From contig NZ_JBATUX010000028.1 of the NCBI RefSeq assembly GCF_049671445.1, positions 1 to 64,000 of the forward strand: DNA of 64,000 nt, given 5' to 3'. The stretch is from Paenisporosarcina sp049671445 (GTDB lineage: Bacteria > Bacillota > Bacilli > Bacillales_A > Planococcaceae). Positions 28,000 through 36,922 of the stretch are shown piece after piece. Below the pieces are notes generated by a model. That model made no database searches. It was not told where the DNA came from and worked only from the letters and a program-made list of their open reading frames with translations. Each line of letters opens with the position of its first letter. Positions within the stretch are counted from its first letter, which is position 1. The position numbers were made by a program, and so were the translations under genes.

Positions 28000-28230
28000 T
28001 ACCACTTATAGTGGCATGGATCTGACTGACCGACGGTACTTGCCTGAGACGACGCTGTCTTTGAGCACCGGACATGTATAGGATGTGCTGACTTCTGATT
28101 TGATTCCTGCGGTTATTTGTCGCATGATAGGTTGCGCCTCACAGGACGTGAGCGCTTTCTGCAGAAGTTCCTTCTAGTACATTTGGTGAGCAGCGGAAAA
28201 ACAAGACAACGACGAGATCCGACAGCAATT
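28000..28230 (-). ncRNA. Unassigned structured leader RNA of the TerC gene
   Basis: Between the riboswitch terminator and the coding region the minus strand shows many self-complementary parts. GGATCT near 28215 pairs with AGATCC near 28018. CGTCGTTGTC pairs with GACAGCGTCG. AGCACAT..ATGTCCGGTGCT and GCGCTCAC..GTGAGGCGC form local hairpins. AGAT of the 3' strand can instead join the hairpin ATGCCACT-ATA-AGTGGTAT, so two folds exclude each other. GC content is higher than the surroundings. I do not recognise a known RNA family. Confidence 0.55.
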
Positions 28231-28254
28231 TTTAACTGACTTTTTGAACTACCT

Positions 28255-28415
28255 TCTTTTTTTTGAAAACAAAAAAGACCTATCACCTAATAAAAGGCAA
28301 AGGTCTTGCTAAGCTCATTATAAATGGCTATCATAACCGATGGTTTTACCCACGTAATGACGACTATGAAATAGGTCTCCCTATAGCTACTCCCCTTTGA
28401 CAACAGTCAAAAGTC
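28255..28415 (-). ncRNA. yybP-ykoY manganese riboswitch with terminator
   Basis: On the minus strand AAAGGGGAGTAGC opens the aptamer; GTCATTACG and AGCAAGACCTTTGCC follow at the expected distance. The 3' part AAGACC..GGTCTT forms a hairpin followed by six Ts, the expression platform. This class binds Mn2+ and turns on exporters such as TerC, MntP and P-type ATPases. Identification is by motif recall and not by a covariance search. Confidence 0.85.
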
Positions 28416-28472
28416 TATTAAGTTTTCATGTATCCTAATTATATCATAATCCTTAAAGTTGTAAACAATGGA

Positions 28473-29558
28473 CTACTTTATTTGAACATGATAATGTTCG
28501 TCCTTTTTATGCATTTGATAAAATGCAATCATCGATGGTAACGAATCAATAAAATCAGCACATTCAATATCACTATCTTTTAGCACTTCATTGGCTACCG
28601 CTGTATCGAACTGAGCTGCCCACGTTAGATAATCCAATGTTTCTTTTTCCACACCTAATCTCTGTCTAACAAATTTTAGGTCAAGTCCTTTTCTTGCTAA
28701 TACTAGAGGAAATCGGCCTTTTGGCAATTTACCTGTTACTTCCCACACCATATGACGATACACTTCTTCAACCGGATGAGGATGGGGATCAGTTAAATGT
28801 ATAGTTTTGCCAGCTGCTCGTGCACTTTCGCTGCAATAAACAACTGCTTTAATAATAAAATCAATTGGCACAACATTAATATACGCAGTTGACTTACCAA
28901 CGTATGGAATTACCGGAAGTTTACTTAATTTATCAATCATATTGATAAAGAAATAAGGTCCATCAAATTTGATAGTTTCACCTGTTCTTGAATGCCCTCG
29001 CACAATTCCAGGTCGAATAATAGTCGTAGGAACGATAGTTTTCATCTTTTCTACCAGCAGCTCAGCCTCAAACTTTGTTTCTTCATAATAATTTTTAAAT
29101 GCAGTAGGACGGATTAATTCATCTTCTCGCAAGATGCCCTCGCGTGTTCCTGCGACATAGGCAGTACTGAAGTACATATATCTCGTAATTCTCGGCAGAG
29201 TTTGAACAAATTCATTAACCATTTGAGTGCCATGTACATTGACTCTCCACGCAATGTCTCTTGGCACTGCTAAATCATACAGAGCTGCTAAATGCCAAAC
29301 TACCGTAACTTGTTTACGGACTTGTTGTAAAGTTTCGTCCGACATTCCCATGTTTGGTAATGTGATATCTCCTTCAACAATCACAATATTGACGTTTTGT
29401 GATTCTTTAACTAACTCCTTAGCTACTTCTTTAGCAATTGCTAATTGTGTTGGTAGGACAACAGCATAGATAATTTCAACTTTTTTCTGCTGAATTAATT
29501 CCACGATGATTTGTCTTGAGATAAATCCGGGAAATCCAGTAATGAACGGAATATGCAT
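28473..29558 (-). CDS. NAD(P)-dependent reductase, extended SDR (NAD_binding_4)
   Basis: 361 residues. TGFPGFIS is the nucleotide-binding loop, STAYVAG and YYEETK carry the catalytic Ser, Tyr and Lys, and IRPGIVRGHSRTGE fits the male-sterility/thioester-reductase branch (NAD_binding_4). Relatives reduce fatty acyl or carrier-bound thioesters. No carrier protein or ligase domain is attached, so the substrate is open. GGAGG precedes the ATG. It stands alone between swrC and the TerC riboswitch. Confidence 0.78.
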   Translation of the reverse strand: MHIPFITGFPGFISRQIIVELIQQKKVEIIYAVVLPTQLAIAKEVAKELVKESQNVNIVIVEGDITLPNMGMSDETLQQVRKQVTVVWHLAALYDLAVPRDIAWRVNVHGTQMVNEFVQTLPRITRYMYFSTAYVAGTREGILREDELIRPTAFKNYYEETKFEAELLVEKMKTIVPTTIIRPGIVRGHSRTGETIKFDGPYFFINMIDKLSKLPVIPYVGKSTAYINVVPIDFIIKAVVYCSESARAAGKTIHLTDPHPHPVEEVYRHMVWEVTGKLPKGRFPLVLARKGLDLKFVRQRLGVEKETLDYLTWAAQFDTAVANEVLKDSDIECADFIDSLPSMIAFYQMHKKDEHYHVQIK

Positions 29559-29614
29559 AAGTATCCTCCAAATCCTTTGTTTACTGAATAATACAAAAAT
29601 ATGGATAAAAAAAC

Positions 29615-29644
29615 AACGCCTATTCTTGATGCAGAATAGACGTT
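29615..29644 (-). terminator. Terminator of the RND pump gene
   Basis: AACG(C)CTATTCT/AGAATAG(A)CGTT with a 6-base loop and a minus-strand T run, 20 bases beyond the swrC-like stop. Confidence 0.88.
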
Positions 29645-29665
29645 ACATTTTTTCGATATTAAAAG

Positions 29666-32600
29666 TTATGAACTTCGACGTGTTTCTCGGTCGAATAAAC
29701 TATATATAACGGGAATTACGTATAGAGTTAATAATGTAGAACTTATTAATCCTCCGATTACAACAATCCCCATAGGTTGATTAATTTCGGTCCCTTGACC
29801 AATACCTACTGCTAGGGGTAATAGCCCAAGAATTGTTGTTAAAGCAGTCATTAATATCGGTCTAACACGATCTCGAGTAGAAGAAACAATGGCTTCATAT
29901 GAAGAATATCCCTCTTCTTTTCGTTGATTAATAAAATCAACTAACATAATCCCATTGTTTACTACAATGCCGACTAGCACCAATAACCCAATGACTGCTG
30001 TTATGCTCACTGGAGTTTGAGTGACAAATAAGCCTAGCGACACGCCAATAATCATTAATGGTACTGAGAACATAATGACAAACGGGTATTTAAACGATTC
30101 AAACTGAGCCGCCATCACAATATAAACCAAGACAACTGCGAGAATAACCGCAAGCAACATATCGTTAATTGCACTTTCAAATAGCTCTCGATCCCCACCA
30201 AAAGTTATGTCAACTTCTTCTGGCAAATTCAGTTCTTCAATCACTTCGTCTACTTGATCAGACATTTCACCTAAAGAATAGCTCGACTTATATTTAATCG
30301 TAAAATTAACTGAACTCGCTTGATCAACTCGACGAATAGAAACTGGACCTTGTGCAATTTCAATATCTGCTAATTCTTGAAGTTCAACAAATTGTCCTGA
30401 GGGTGTACGTAGCTTTAATTGTTTTAGCTGCTCTATGCTACTACGGTACTTTTCGTCGTATTTTACATAGACACCATACACATCATCATTCTCAGAAATA
30501 ATTTGAGTAGCAAACGCACCACGTGTCACACTATTTACCGTTTGTGCTATCTGAGCTGGAGCCATACCATACTCAGTTGCCGCTTCTTTATTAACTGTCA
30601 TTTGTATTTCATCAATCGTATCTTCCAGGTCATTTGAAATCTCTGTAACTGAATCAAATTTACTTAAAGACGATGAGATATCTGTCACTGCTTTTTCTAA
30701 TCGCTGGTTATCAGTATCTGTCACAGTAAATGATAATGAATTTGGTGTTGAGCCAGCTGCAGTTTGTAAGTTGAAGCTAACTTCGGCTTGTTCTCCTACA
30801 ATATCCAATACTTCTGGTTGTACTTCATCTACAAACTCAAACACTGAGCGGTCACGGTCATCTAAAGGAATAAGCTTCACGTACATTTCAGCTCGATTGG
30901 ATTCAGAAGATCCTTGTGATTGACCTTGTTGAGTGCCTCCTACCAAGCTTACGTAGACATCAACATCTTTTTGTTTCTTCAAAACTTCTTCTATACTTTC
31001 AACAACTTCTTTTGTAGCACTTGTAGATGAGCCATTTTCAAGTTCTACGTTGACACTTACAAATCCTTCATCTGTTGCTGGTAAAAATTCAGTTCCGACT
31101 TGGAATAAACCAAATGCTCCGGCTCCTAGCATGATAGTTGTGACGCCCATCACGATTAGACGATGTCCAAGTGCCCATTTTACCGAACGTTCAAATTTAT
31201 TATATGATTTTGAACGCCTTCTTTTTGCTTCAGAATCGCCTTTCGGTTTCTTCAACATTCGACTGGCAAGCATAGGAATAACGGTTAAAGCCACAACCAA
31301 CGAAGCGATTAAACTAAATGAAATTGTTAAAGCAAACTCAGTAAATATCTGACCAATTAATCCGGTAATAAAAATAACTGGGACGAAAACAGCTACCGTC
31401 GTTAAGGTTGAAGCAATGATCGCTCCGGCTACTTCTTTTGTTCCTTCTGAAGCTGCAGTTTTAGAATCTTTGCCCATGCCTAGATGGCGTTCAATATTTT
31501 CGATTACGACTATAGCATTATCAACTAACATACCAATACCGAGAGCAAGCGCTCCCAATGTCATGATATTTAGTGCGAAATCAGCAAAATACATTAATAC
31601 AAATGTCACGATGACCGAGTATGGAATGGCAATCCCTATAATAATAGGGCTCTTTATTCCACGTAAAAAGACAAATAACACTAACATAGCAAAAAGGCCA
31701 CCAAATATTAAAGAAGAACCAATATTGCCAATGGCTAATTTTACGTAATCTCCTTGATCAAATAAAATATCAGCTTCTACACCTTTAAACTCGTCCTTTT
31801 GTAAAAGGTCATCCAATGATTCTTTAAAAGAGGTAGACACATCCGCTGTGTTTGCACCCGATTCTTGCAGCACAGACATTAAAACGGCTGGTTCTTCATT
31901 AGCACGTGTTTCAATTGATGTTTCTTGTTCAGCTAATGCAACCGTTGCTACATCTTCGACAAGTATGTTTTTACCATCTAACGGATTTACTGTAACTACA
32001 AGTTTTTGAATATCTTCGACTGTAGTTAAAGTGCTGACAATACGAGTTGTTAATTGCTTACCATCTTCCGTTTCAATGGGGTCTCCAGGGAAAGATACAT
32101 TGTTAGCTTGAATCAGTTGCACAATATCAGATTGAGCTAAGCCTTTATCTTCTAGCTTTTGTTGATCAAGTAATATTTGTACTTCCTCAATTAATTCACC
32201 CGAAACGTTGACACTTGCTACACCTTCAGTTCGACGTAGTTCTTTTTCTAATTGCTCTGCAATTACTCGAACGTCTCCCCTATTTTCAGGAGCACGGAGT
32301 GATAGTTGAATGACTGGAAACTGTGCAGGATCAAATTTTAAAAAGCGAGGTTTCTGTGATTCATCAGGAACAGGCGTTTGATCAATACGTTGCATAATAT
32401 CCGTCTGTACATCATCAATGTCGGTTGCCCAATCAAATTGTAATACAATAAAGTTTGCACCTTCTCGTGAAGAAGATTGCAAGGTTTTGATACCCGGTAA
32501 AGTTGATAAACTTGCTTCCAACGGTTTTGTCACTTTTTCACTAACTTCCGTCGGGCTTGCCCCAGGATAACTAGTTACAACTACACCGATTGGTGGATTC

Positions 32601-32719
32601 AACTCAGGAATTAACGTAACAGGTATTTTTAAAAAGGATACTACTCCTAAAATAATGACCAAAAACATGATAACAGTAGTAAAAACGGGGCGTTTTATTG
32701 AAAAATCGCTAATTTTCAT
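29666..32719 (-). CDS. swrC: RND-family efflux transporter, SwrC-like
   Basis: 1017 residues with the AcrB layout: a first membrane helix (FSIKRPVFTTVIMFLV), a large external porter domain, helices 2-6 (with LALGIGMLVDNAIVVIENIERH, the charged helix of RND pumps), a second porter domain and the last six helices. B. subtilis SwrC (YerP) exports surfactin and is needed for swarming. No membrane-fusion partner is adjacent, as usual in Gram-positives. GAAAGGA precedes the ATG. Confidence 0.9.
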   Translation of the reverse strand: MKISDFSIKRPVFTTVIMFLVIILGVVSFLKIPVTLIPELNPPIGVVVTSYPGASPTEVSEKVTKPLEASLSTLPGIKTLQSSSREGANFIVLQFDWATDIDDVQTDIMQRIDQTPVPDESQKPRFLKFDPAQFPVIQLSLRAPENRGDVRVIAEQLEKELRRTEGVASVNVSGELIEEVQILLDQQKLEDKGLAQSDIVQLIQANNVSFPGDPIETEDGKQLTTRIVSTLTTVEDIQKLVVTVNPLDGKNILVEDVATVALAEQETSIETRANEEPAVLMSVLQESGANTADVSTSFKESLDDLLQKDEFKGVEADILFDQGDYVKLAIGNIGSSLIFGGLFAMLVLFVFLRGIKSPIIIGIAIPYSVIVTFVLMYFADFALNIMTLGALALGIGMLVDNAIVVIENIERHLGMGKDSKTAASEGTKEVAGAIIASTLTTVAVFVPVIFITGLIGQIFTEFALTISFSLIASLVVALTVIPMLASRMLKKPKGDSEAKRRRSKSYNKFERSVKWALGHRLIVMGVTTIMLGAGAFGLFQVGTEFLPATDEGFVSVNVELENGSSTSATKEVVESIEEVLKKQKDVDVYVSLVGGTQQGQSQGSSESNRAEMYVKLIPLDDRDRSVFEFVDEVQPEVLDIVGEQAEVSFNLQTAAGSTPNSLSFTVTDTDNQRLEKAVTDISSSLSKFDSVTEISNDLEDTIDEIQMTVNKEAATEYGMAPAQIAQTVNSVTRGAFATQIISENDDVYGVYVKYDEKYRSSIEQLKQLKLRTPSGQFVELQELADIEIAQGPVSIRRVDQASSVNFTIKYKSSYSLGEMSDQVDEVIEELNLPEEVDITFGGDRELFESAINDMLLAVILAVVLVYIVMAAQFESFKYPFVIMFSVPLMIIGVSLGLFVTQTPVSITAVIGLLVLVGIVVNNGIMLVDFINQRKEEGYSSYEAIVSSTRDRVRPILMTALTTILGLLPLAVGIGQGTEINQPMGIVVIGGLISSTLLTLYVIPVIYSLFDRETRRSS

Positions 32720-32929
32720 ATGATGGATTCCTTTCTTGCACTAACTTCTACCTCTATCATATTCGTTACGCACAGTTACTTCAAACATGAATCGTCCTTA
32801 AAGTTACACTGACACAAGATTGACAATATTTCTACGTGGATACAGAATGTGGATTCCAATTGTTTCTTAAAATAAATAAAGAATGCTTATGATATTGAAT
32901 AATATACAAAGTAAACATTTGCACCTAGA

Positions 32930-33010
32930 ATATCGCAATTACGTGGATCTCGAGTAATTTTCATTCTTGTTGGTACATGCAATACGTTAGGCAGCGCAAA
33001 TGGTTTTAGA
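32930..33010. repeat. Dispersed repeat family 2, copy
   Basis: A TTTGCACCTAG start, the conserved TTTTCATTCTTGTTGG block and a GGCAGCGCAAATGG end match the other family 2 copies, with several substitutions. Confidence 0.55.
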
Positions 33011-33095
33011 CACGAATACTTGATTCTCGTCGCAGAGGATAGAATGGTTTTCAGTTCGCTATGGACGATACCTAATGCAACATAATCTAGAGAAT

Positions 33096-33142
33096 AAAGA
33101 GGATGGGCTTGTGACTACGTCACTCGCCCATCCTCTTTTTAT
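33096..33142. terminator. Perfect long hairpin with T tail, no adjacent gene
   Basis: AAAGAGGATGGGC pairs with GCCCATCCTCTTT, and a nested GTGAC-TAC-GTCAC forms the tip; five Ts follow on the plus strand. No open gene ends near it, so it is either a relic or part of a repeat. Confidence 0.7.
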
Positions 33143-33354
33143 AGATTATCGTGCGGCGGATGTGCATCCTTCGCGCTCTTGCAACCTGTAAATCCACAGT
33201 AATATTGCTTTGGTTTATTAAAGATTAGGAGGTTTCTTTAAGTAGATATTCGACCGAAGATACTATTTCGGTCTCTTCCTGCTTCATTTATTTCCAACCA
33301 CTATTAAGAATGAGTCATATTAAAGAATACTGTTTATATTGTTGAACTTACAAA

Positions 33355-33460
33355 GAGTGCATTTGCTCCTAGCATGTCTCAAGAGCGTGAAATGAGCCAA
33401 CAACTAAGTGATTTTCAAACTTGTTGGCTCATACAGAACATGAGGAAATGTCCGATACAC
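33355..33460. repeat. Dispersed repeat family 2, copy with visible hairpin arms
   Basis: The left arm ends in GAGCCAACAA and the right arm begins TTGTTGGCTC, a perfect 10-bp dyad. Outer parts (TTGCTCCTAGCATG and GAACATGAGGAAATG) match the other copies. No gene is visible in the whole gap 32720-33666. Confidence 0.6.
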
Positions 33461-33515
33461 AACTGTATTGCAAAAAGCACCACTTCTTTGTAAAAATCTT
33501 TATAAAGAAAATAGT

Positions 33516-33602
33516 TGATTGAAGTGGAAGACGGCGACTCCAGCGGGAATAGCTCGACCTCGCCCGCTGAAAGCTTCCGTTTGAAGAGGAAATCAACCTC
33601 TA
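33516..33602. repeat. Dispersed repeat family 1, short copy
   Basis: The element has inverted ends AGTTGATT/AATCAAC and internal GACTCCAGCGGGAATAGC and GCCCGCTGAAAGCTTCC blocks. It is a compact form of the longer elements at 43.3 and 43.6 kb. Confidence 0.7.
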
Positions 33603-33611
33603 CTTAATAAA

Positions 33612-33662
33612 AAAAGGGAACTGCCCTTAGTCATATTTTATGACATCTAGGACAGCCCCTCT
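33612..33662 (-). terminator. Terminator of prfC
   Basis: A long imperfect hairpin with AAAGGGAACTGCCCT at the outer end pairs with AGGACAGCCCCTCTTT across CATATTTTATG; a T run follows on the minus strand. Confidence 0.75.
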
Positions 33663-33666
33663 TTCC

Positions 33667-35241
33667 TTATAACAAACTATACAGTTCGATATTATCATTT
33701 TTATCTTGGAACCAACGCATCGCAAAATCATTTTCAAACAAGAAGACATAGCGATCATATCGATCACGCACAAGCATGCTTCGTGGGCTTGACATGGATT
33801 CTTTTACATCACCTTCATTTTGAATCCAACGAGCAATTTTGTTGCCGATTGATTCCATACGTACTTCAACGTTATATTCATTTTTCATCCGGTGCTCAAA
33901 CACTTCGAACTGAAGTTGACCAACTGCACCTAATATCACGTCTTCAGTATGCAAAGTTTTGTAATATTGAATGGCACCTTCTTGCACCAATTGCATAATA
34001 CCTTTATTAAAATGCTTTGACTTCATGACATTCTTCGCTGTAACACGGACAAATAATTCAGGAGTAAATTGTGGCAATTTCTCATAGTTGAACGTTTTCT
34101 TACCACCCACAATTGTGTCGCCGATTTGATAACTTCCTGTGTCGTGCAGACCAATAATGTCACCAGCTACTGCAATCTCGACTGTTTCACGTTCGTCAGC
34201 TAGGAACTGTGTTGATTGAGTTAATTTAAAAGTCTTTCCTGTACGAGCTAACGTCACGGTCATTCCTCGCTCGAATTTCCCTGAAACAATACGCACAAAG
34301 GCAATACGGTCACGGTGGGCAGGATTCATATTCGCTTGAATTTTAAAAATAAATCCAGAAAATTCATCTGTAACAGGATTAATTTCAACATCCGCATCTG
34401 TTTTACGTGGTTGCGGAGTCGGTGCAAATTGTAGATAGGTTTCCAAAAATGTTTGTACACCAAAATTGGTTAAAGCACTTCCGAAAAACACGGGTGTCAT
34501 TTTACCATTTTTCACTTTTTCATGATCAAAATCATTGCCCGCTTCATTCAGTAACATAATATCTTCTAATGCTTGTGTGTAGTAAGAAGTCTTTATCATC
34601 GAGTGATCAACTGCTAATCCGCCATCTTCATTCAATGGTAAAAAGCGGTCAGCTCCATCTTTACGGAATTGCTCGATACGGTTATTAAACCGATCATAGA
34701 TTCCTAAAAACTCTTTCCCCATACCAATCGGCCAATTCATCGCATATGATTCAATGCCAAGTACTTCTTCTAATTCTTCCATTAGCTCAAGTGGCTCTTT
34801 CCCTTGACGGTCTAATTTATTAATAAAAGTAAAGATAGGTATACCACGTAAGCGACATACTTTAAATAATTTAATTGTTTGGGCTTCTATACCTTTTGCA
34901 GCATCCACAATCATCACTGCACTATCAACAGCCATCAATGTACGGTACGTATCTTCACTGAAATCTTGGTGACCAGGTGTATCTAAAATATTAATGCGAC
35001 AGTCATCGTAATCAAATTGCATTACTGATGAAGTAACTGATATCCCACGTTGCTTTTCAATTTCCATCCAGTCAGATGTAGCGAATTTACCTGTTTTTTT
35101 CGCTTTAACAGTACCAGCATCGCGAATGGCACCGCCAAAAAACAATAGTTTTTCTGTCATTGTTGTTTTACCAGCATCTGGATGTGAAATGATAGCAAAC
35201 GTTCTTCTTGCTTGTATTTGATCTTGAATTTGAGTAGTCAT
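33667..35241 (-). CDS. prfC: Peptide chain release factor 3
   Basis: 524-residue translational GTPase. G1 is HPDAGKTT, G3 DTPGHQDF, G4 NKLD; a domain II beta-barrel and a C-terminal region follow, the standard RF3 order and length. RF3 uses GTP to remove RF1/RF2 after termination. It is downstream of murE, as in Staphylococcus aureus, but a hairpin between them suggests partly separate transcription. Confidence 0.95.
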   Translation of the reverse strand: MTTQIQDQIQARRTFAIISHPDAGKTTMTEKLLFFGGAIRDAGTVKAKKTGKFATSDWMEIEKQRGISVTSSVMQFDYDDCRINILDTPGHQDFSEDTYRTLMAVDSAVMIVDAAKGIEAQTIKLFKVCRLRGIPIFTFINKLDRQGKEPLELMEELEEVLGIESYAMNWPIGMGKEFLGIYDRFNNRIEQFRKDGADRFLPLNEDGGLAVDHSMIKTSYYTQALEDIMLLNEAGNDFDHEKVKNGKMTPVFFGSALTNFGVQTFLETYLQFAPTPQPRKTDADVEINPVTDEFSGFIFKIQANMNPAHRDRIAFVRIVSGKFERGMTVTLARTGKTFKLTQSTQFLADERETVEIAVAGDIIGLHDTGSYQIGDTIVGGKKTFNYEKLPQFTPELFVRVTAKNVMKSKHFNKGIMQLVQEGAIQYYKTLHTEDVILGAVGQLQFEVFEHRMKNEYNVEVRMESIGNKIARWIQNEGDVKESMSSPRSMLVRDRYDRYVFLFENDFAMRWFQDKNDNIELYSLL

Positions 35242-35317
35242 AAATAGGTATTCTCCTTCGTTTTTCCTTTACTATCATATGGATTTTTCGAATAAATTAC
35301 AAGTGCGGTAAAAGTCG

Positions 35318-35352
35318 AAAGAACCGATCGCCAAATTGTGATCGGTTCTTTG
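35318..35352. terminator. Hairpin between murE and prfC
   Basis: AAAGAACCGATC/GATCGGTTCTTT with a 10-base loop; the T run on the minus strand is weak, so termination may be partial. Confidence 0.65.
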
Positions 35353-35426
35353 TTTAAAAAAAGATGTATTAATTCAGTTTAAATAAAGTGTTGTATGTTA
35401 AATTTCATCATTTCATTATTTCTAGA

Positions 35427-36911
35427 TTATGAGCGAGATGGCGAATCTTGAAATTTCAACTTACCAGCTACTAAGGCAATATCCCCATCACTATGTGGAT
35501 ATTTTTTGCGTCCAATGATTTGATAATCTTCGTGCCCTTTTCCTGCAAAAATAATAATATCTCCTGGTTCAGCCATTGCTATAGCATGCTTAACAGCCTC
35601 TTCACGATCCCCAATACAAGCATAACTGTCATGAAGCATGCCCTTTTCTAAATCGCTTAGAATTGATTCATAAGGCTCATCACGAGGGTCGTCTGTCGTC
35701 AGTATTACATAATCAGCAACCGAAGCCTTTTCGGCCATAGAAGGACGTTTAGAGCGATCTCTATTTCCGCCTGTTCCTACCAAAAAGATTAGTCGTTGTG
35801 TCTTGTAAGGTAACACAGACGAAATAGCCTTTTCAATGGCATCAGGAGTATGTGCATAATCAATAAATATGGATATCGGTAATTCACTATCCAACTTTTC
35901 CATTCTTCCTTTTACTGGAGGAATTTTTTCAAGTTGTTCCAGGATTTGATGAACTGTATAACCTTGTGTATATAGAGCAGTTGTTGCTGCTAATGCATTA
36001 TAGACATTGAACTCTCCAAGCAAATTCATTCGCACTGAAAAGGTCCCTTCAGGAGTCTTCATGTCAAACTGTGTACACTCTGCTTGCAGTTGAATATTTA
36101 GTCCTTGGAAATGAGCATCTTGGTGAATAGCATATGTCCAAACAGGATAACCGGTCATTTCTTTAAGACGGTTAGACCACTTATCATCTGAATTAACAAC
36201 AGCATGTTTTGCACGTTGTAAATCTTGACCGAGTTGGGAAAATAATAAACCTTTTGCTTGTCCATACTGTTCCATTGTCCCGTGGAAATCTAAATGATCA
36301 TGTGTCAAATTAGTAAAGATAGCTATGTCGAAATCCACCCCTGTTAAACGACCAAGAACCAAACCATGAGAAGATACTTCCATTATCATTGACTTACAGC
36401 CTTCATTTTTTGCTCGCTGAATCATTTGTTGTGTACTAAGTGCATCACTTGTAGTATTTGCAGAATCATAAAGTACGCCATTTAAATTAAAACCTATTGT
36501 ACCCGTCAATGCGGATTTCACTTGTAAACCTTGTAGCATGTTTTGTAAAATTCCACTTACACTTGTTTTACCATTCGTTCCAGTGACCCCGATCATCGTC
36601 ATGTCTTTTGAAGGGAAATCATAAAATTTCGAAGCTAATAATCCAACTGCTCGTGACGTATCGTCAACAATAATACAAGCTACACGACTGTAATCTAATT
36701 CAAGATATTTTTCTGTAACTATTATTTTCGCTCCACTTTCAATTGCCTGCAATGCGTAATCATGTCCATCCACGGTATATCCTTTTATACAGATAAAAAC
36801 ACTTTCGGGTTGCACGCTTCGTGAGTCAATCGCGATATCGTAAATTTCTATCGGAAGTGTTCCGTGAATTTTTTTAATAGGCAAGCAACTAATTAAATCA
36901 GATGACTGCAT
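35427..36911 (-). CDS. murE: MurE ligase, probably L-lysine (or L-ornithine) adding
   Basis: 494 residues in three domains; the P-loop is TGTNGKTS at 110-117, followed by the ATP/Mg motifs NLTHDHLDFHG and DYAHTPD. The amino-acid recognition motif reads DDPR (407-410) instead of the DNPR typical of meso-diaminopimelate-adding enzymes. The murE-prfC arrangement matches S. aureus, whose MurE adds L-Lys. GGAGG precedes the ATG. It follows the M42 peptidase by 11 bases, so those two are co-transcribed. Confidence 0.88.
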   Translation of the reverse strand: MQSSDLISCLPIKKIHGTLPIEIYDIAIDSRSVQPESVFICIKGYTVDGHDYALQAIESGAKIIVTEKYLELDYSRVACIIVDDTSRAVGLLASKFYDFPSKDMTMIGVTGTNGKTSVSGILQNMLQGLQVKSALTGTIGFNLNGVLYDSANTTSDALSTQQMIQRAKNEGCKSMIMEVSSHGLVLGRLTGVDFDIAIFTNLTHDHLDFHGTMEQYGQAKGLLFSQLGQDLQRAKHAVVNSDDKWSNRLKEMTGYPVWTYAIHQDAHFQGLNIQLQAECTQFDMKTPEGTFSVRMNLLGEFNVYNALAATTALYTQGYTVHQILEQLEKIPPVKGRMEKLDSELPISIFIDYAHTPDAIEKAISSVLPYKTQRLIFLVGTGGNRDRSKRPSMAEKASVADYVILTTDDPRDEPYESILSDLEKGMLHDSYACIGDREEAVKHAIAMAEPGDIIIFAGKGHEDYQIIGRKKYPHSDGDIALVAGKLKFQDSPSRS

Positions 36912-36922
36912 TTGCTTTCCTC

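Noticed and set aside
27934..28005. Upstream extension of the TerC gene
   Set aside because: The 24 codons lie in the structured leader; AAAGGAG directly before 27933 marks the true start.
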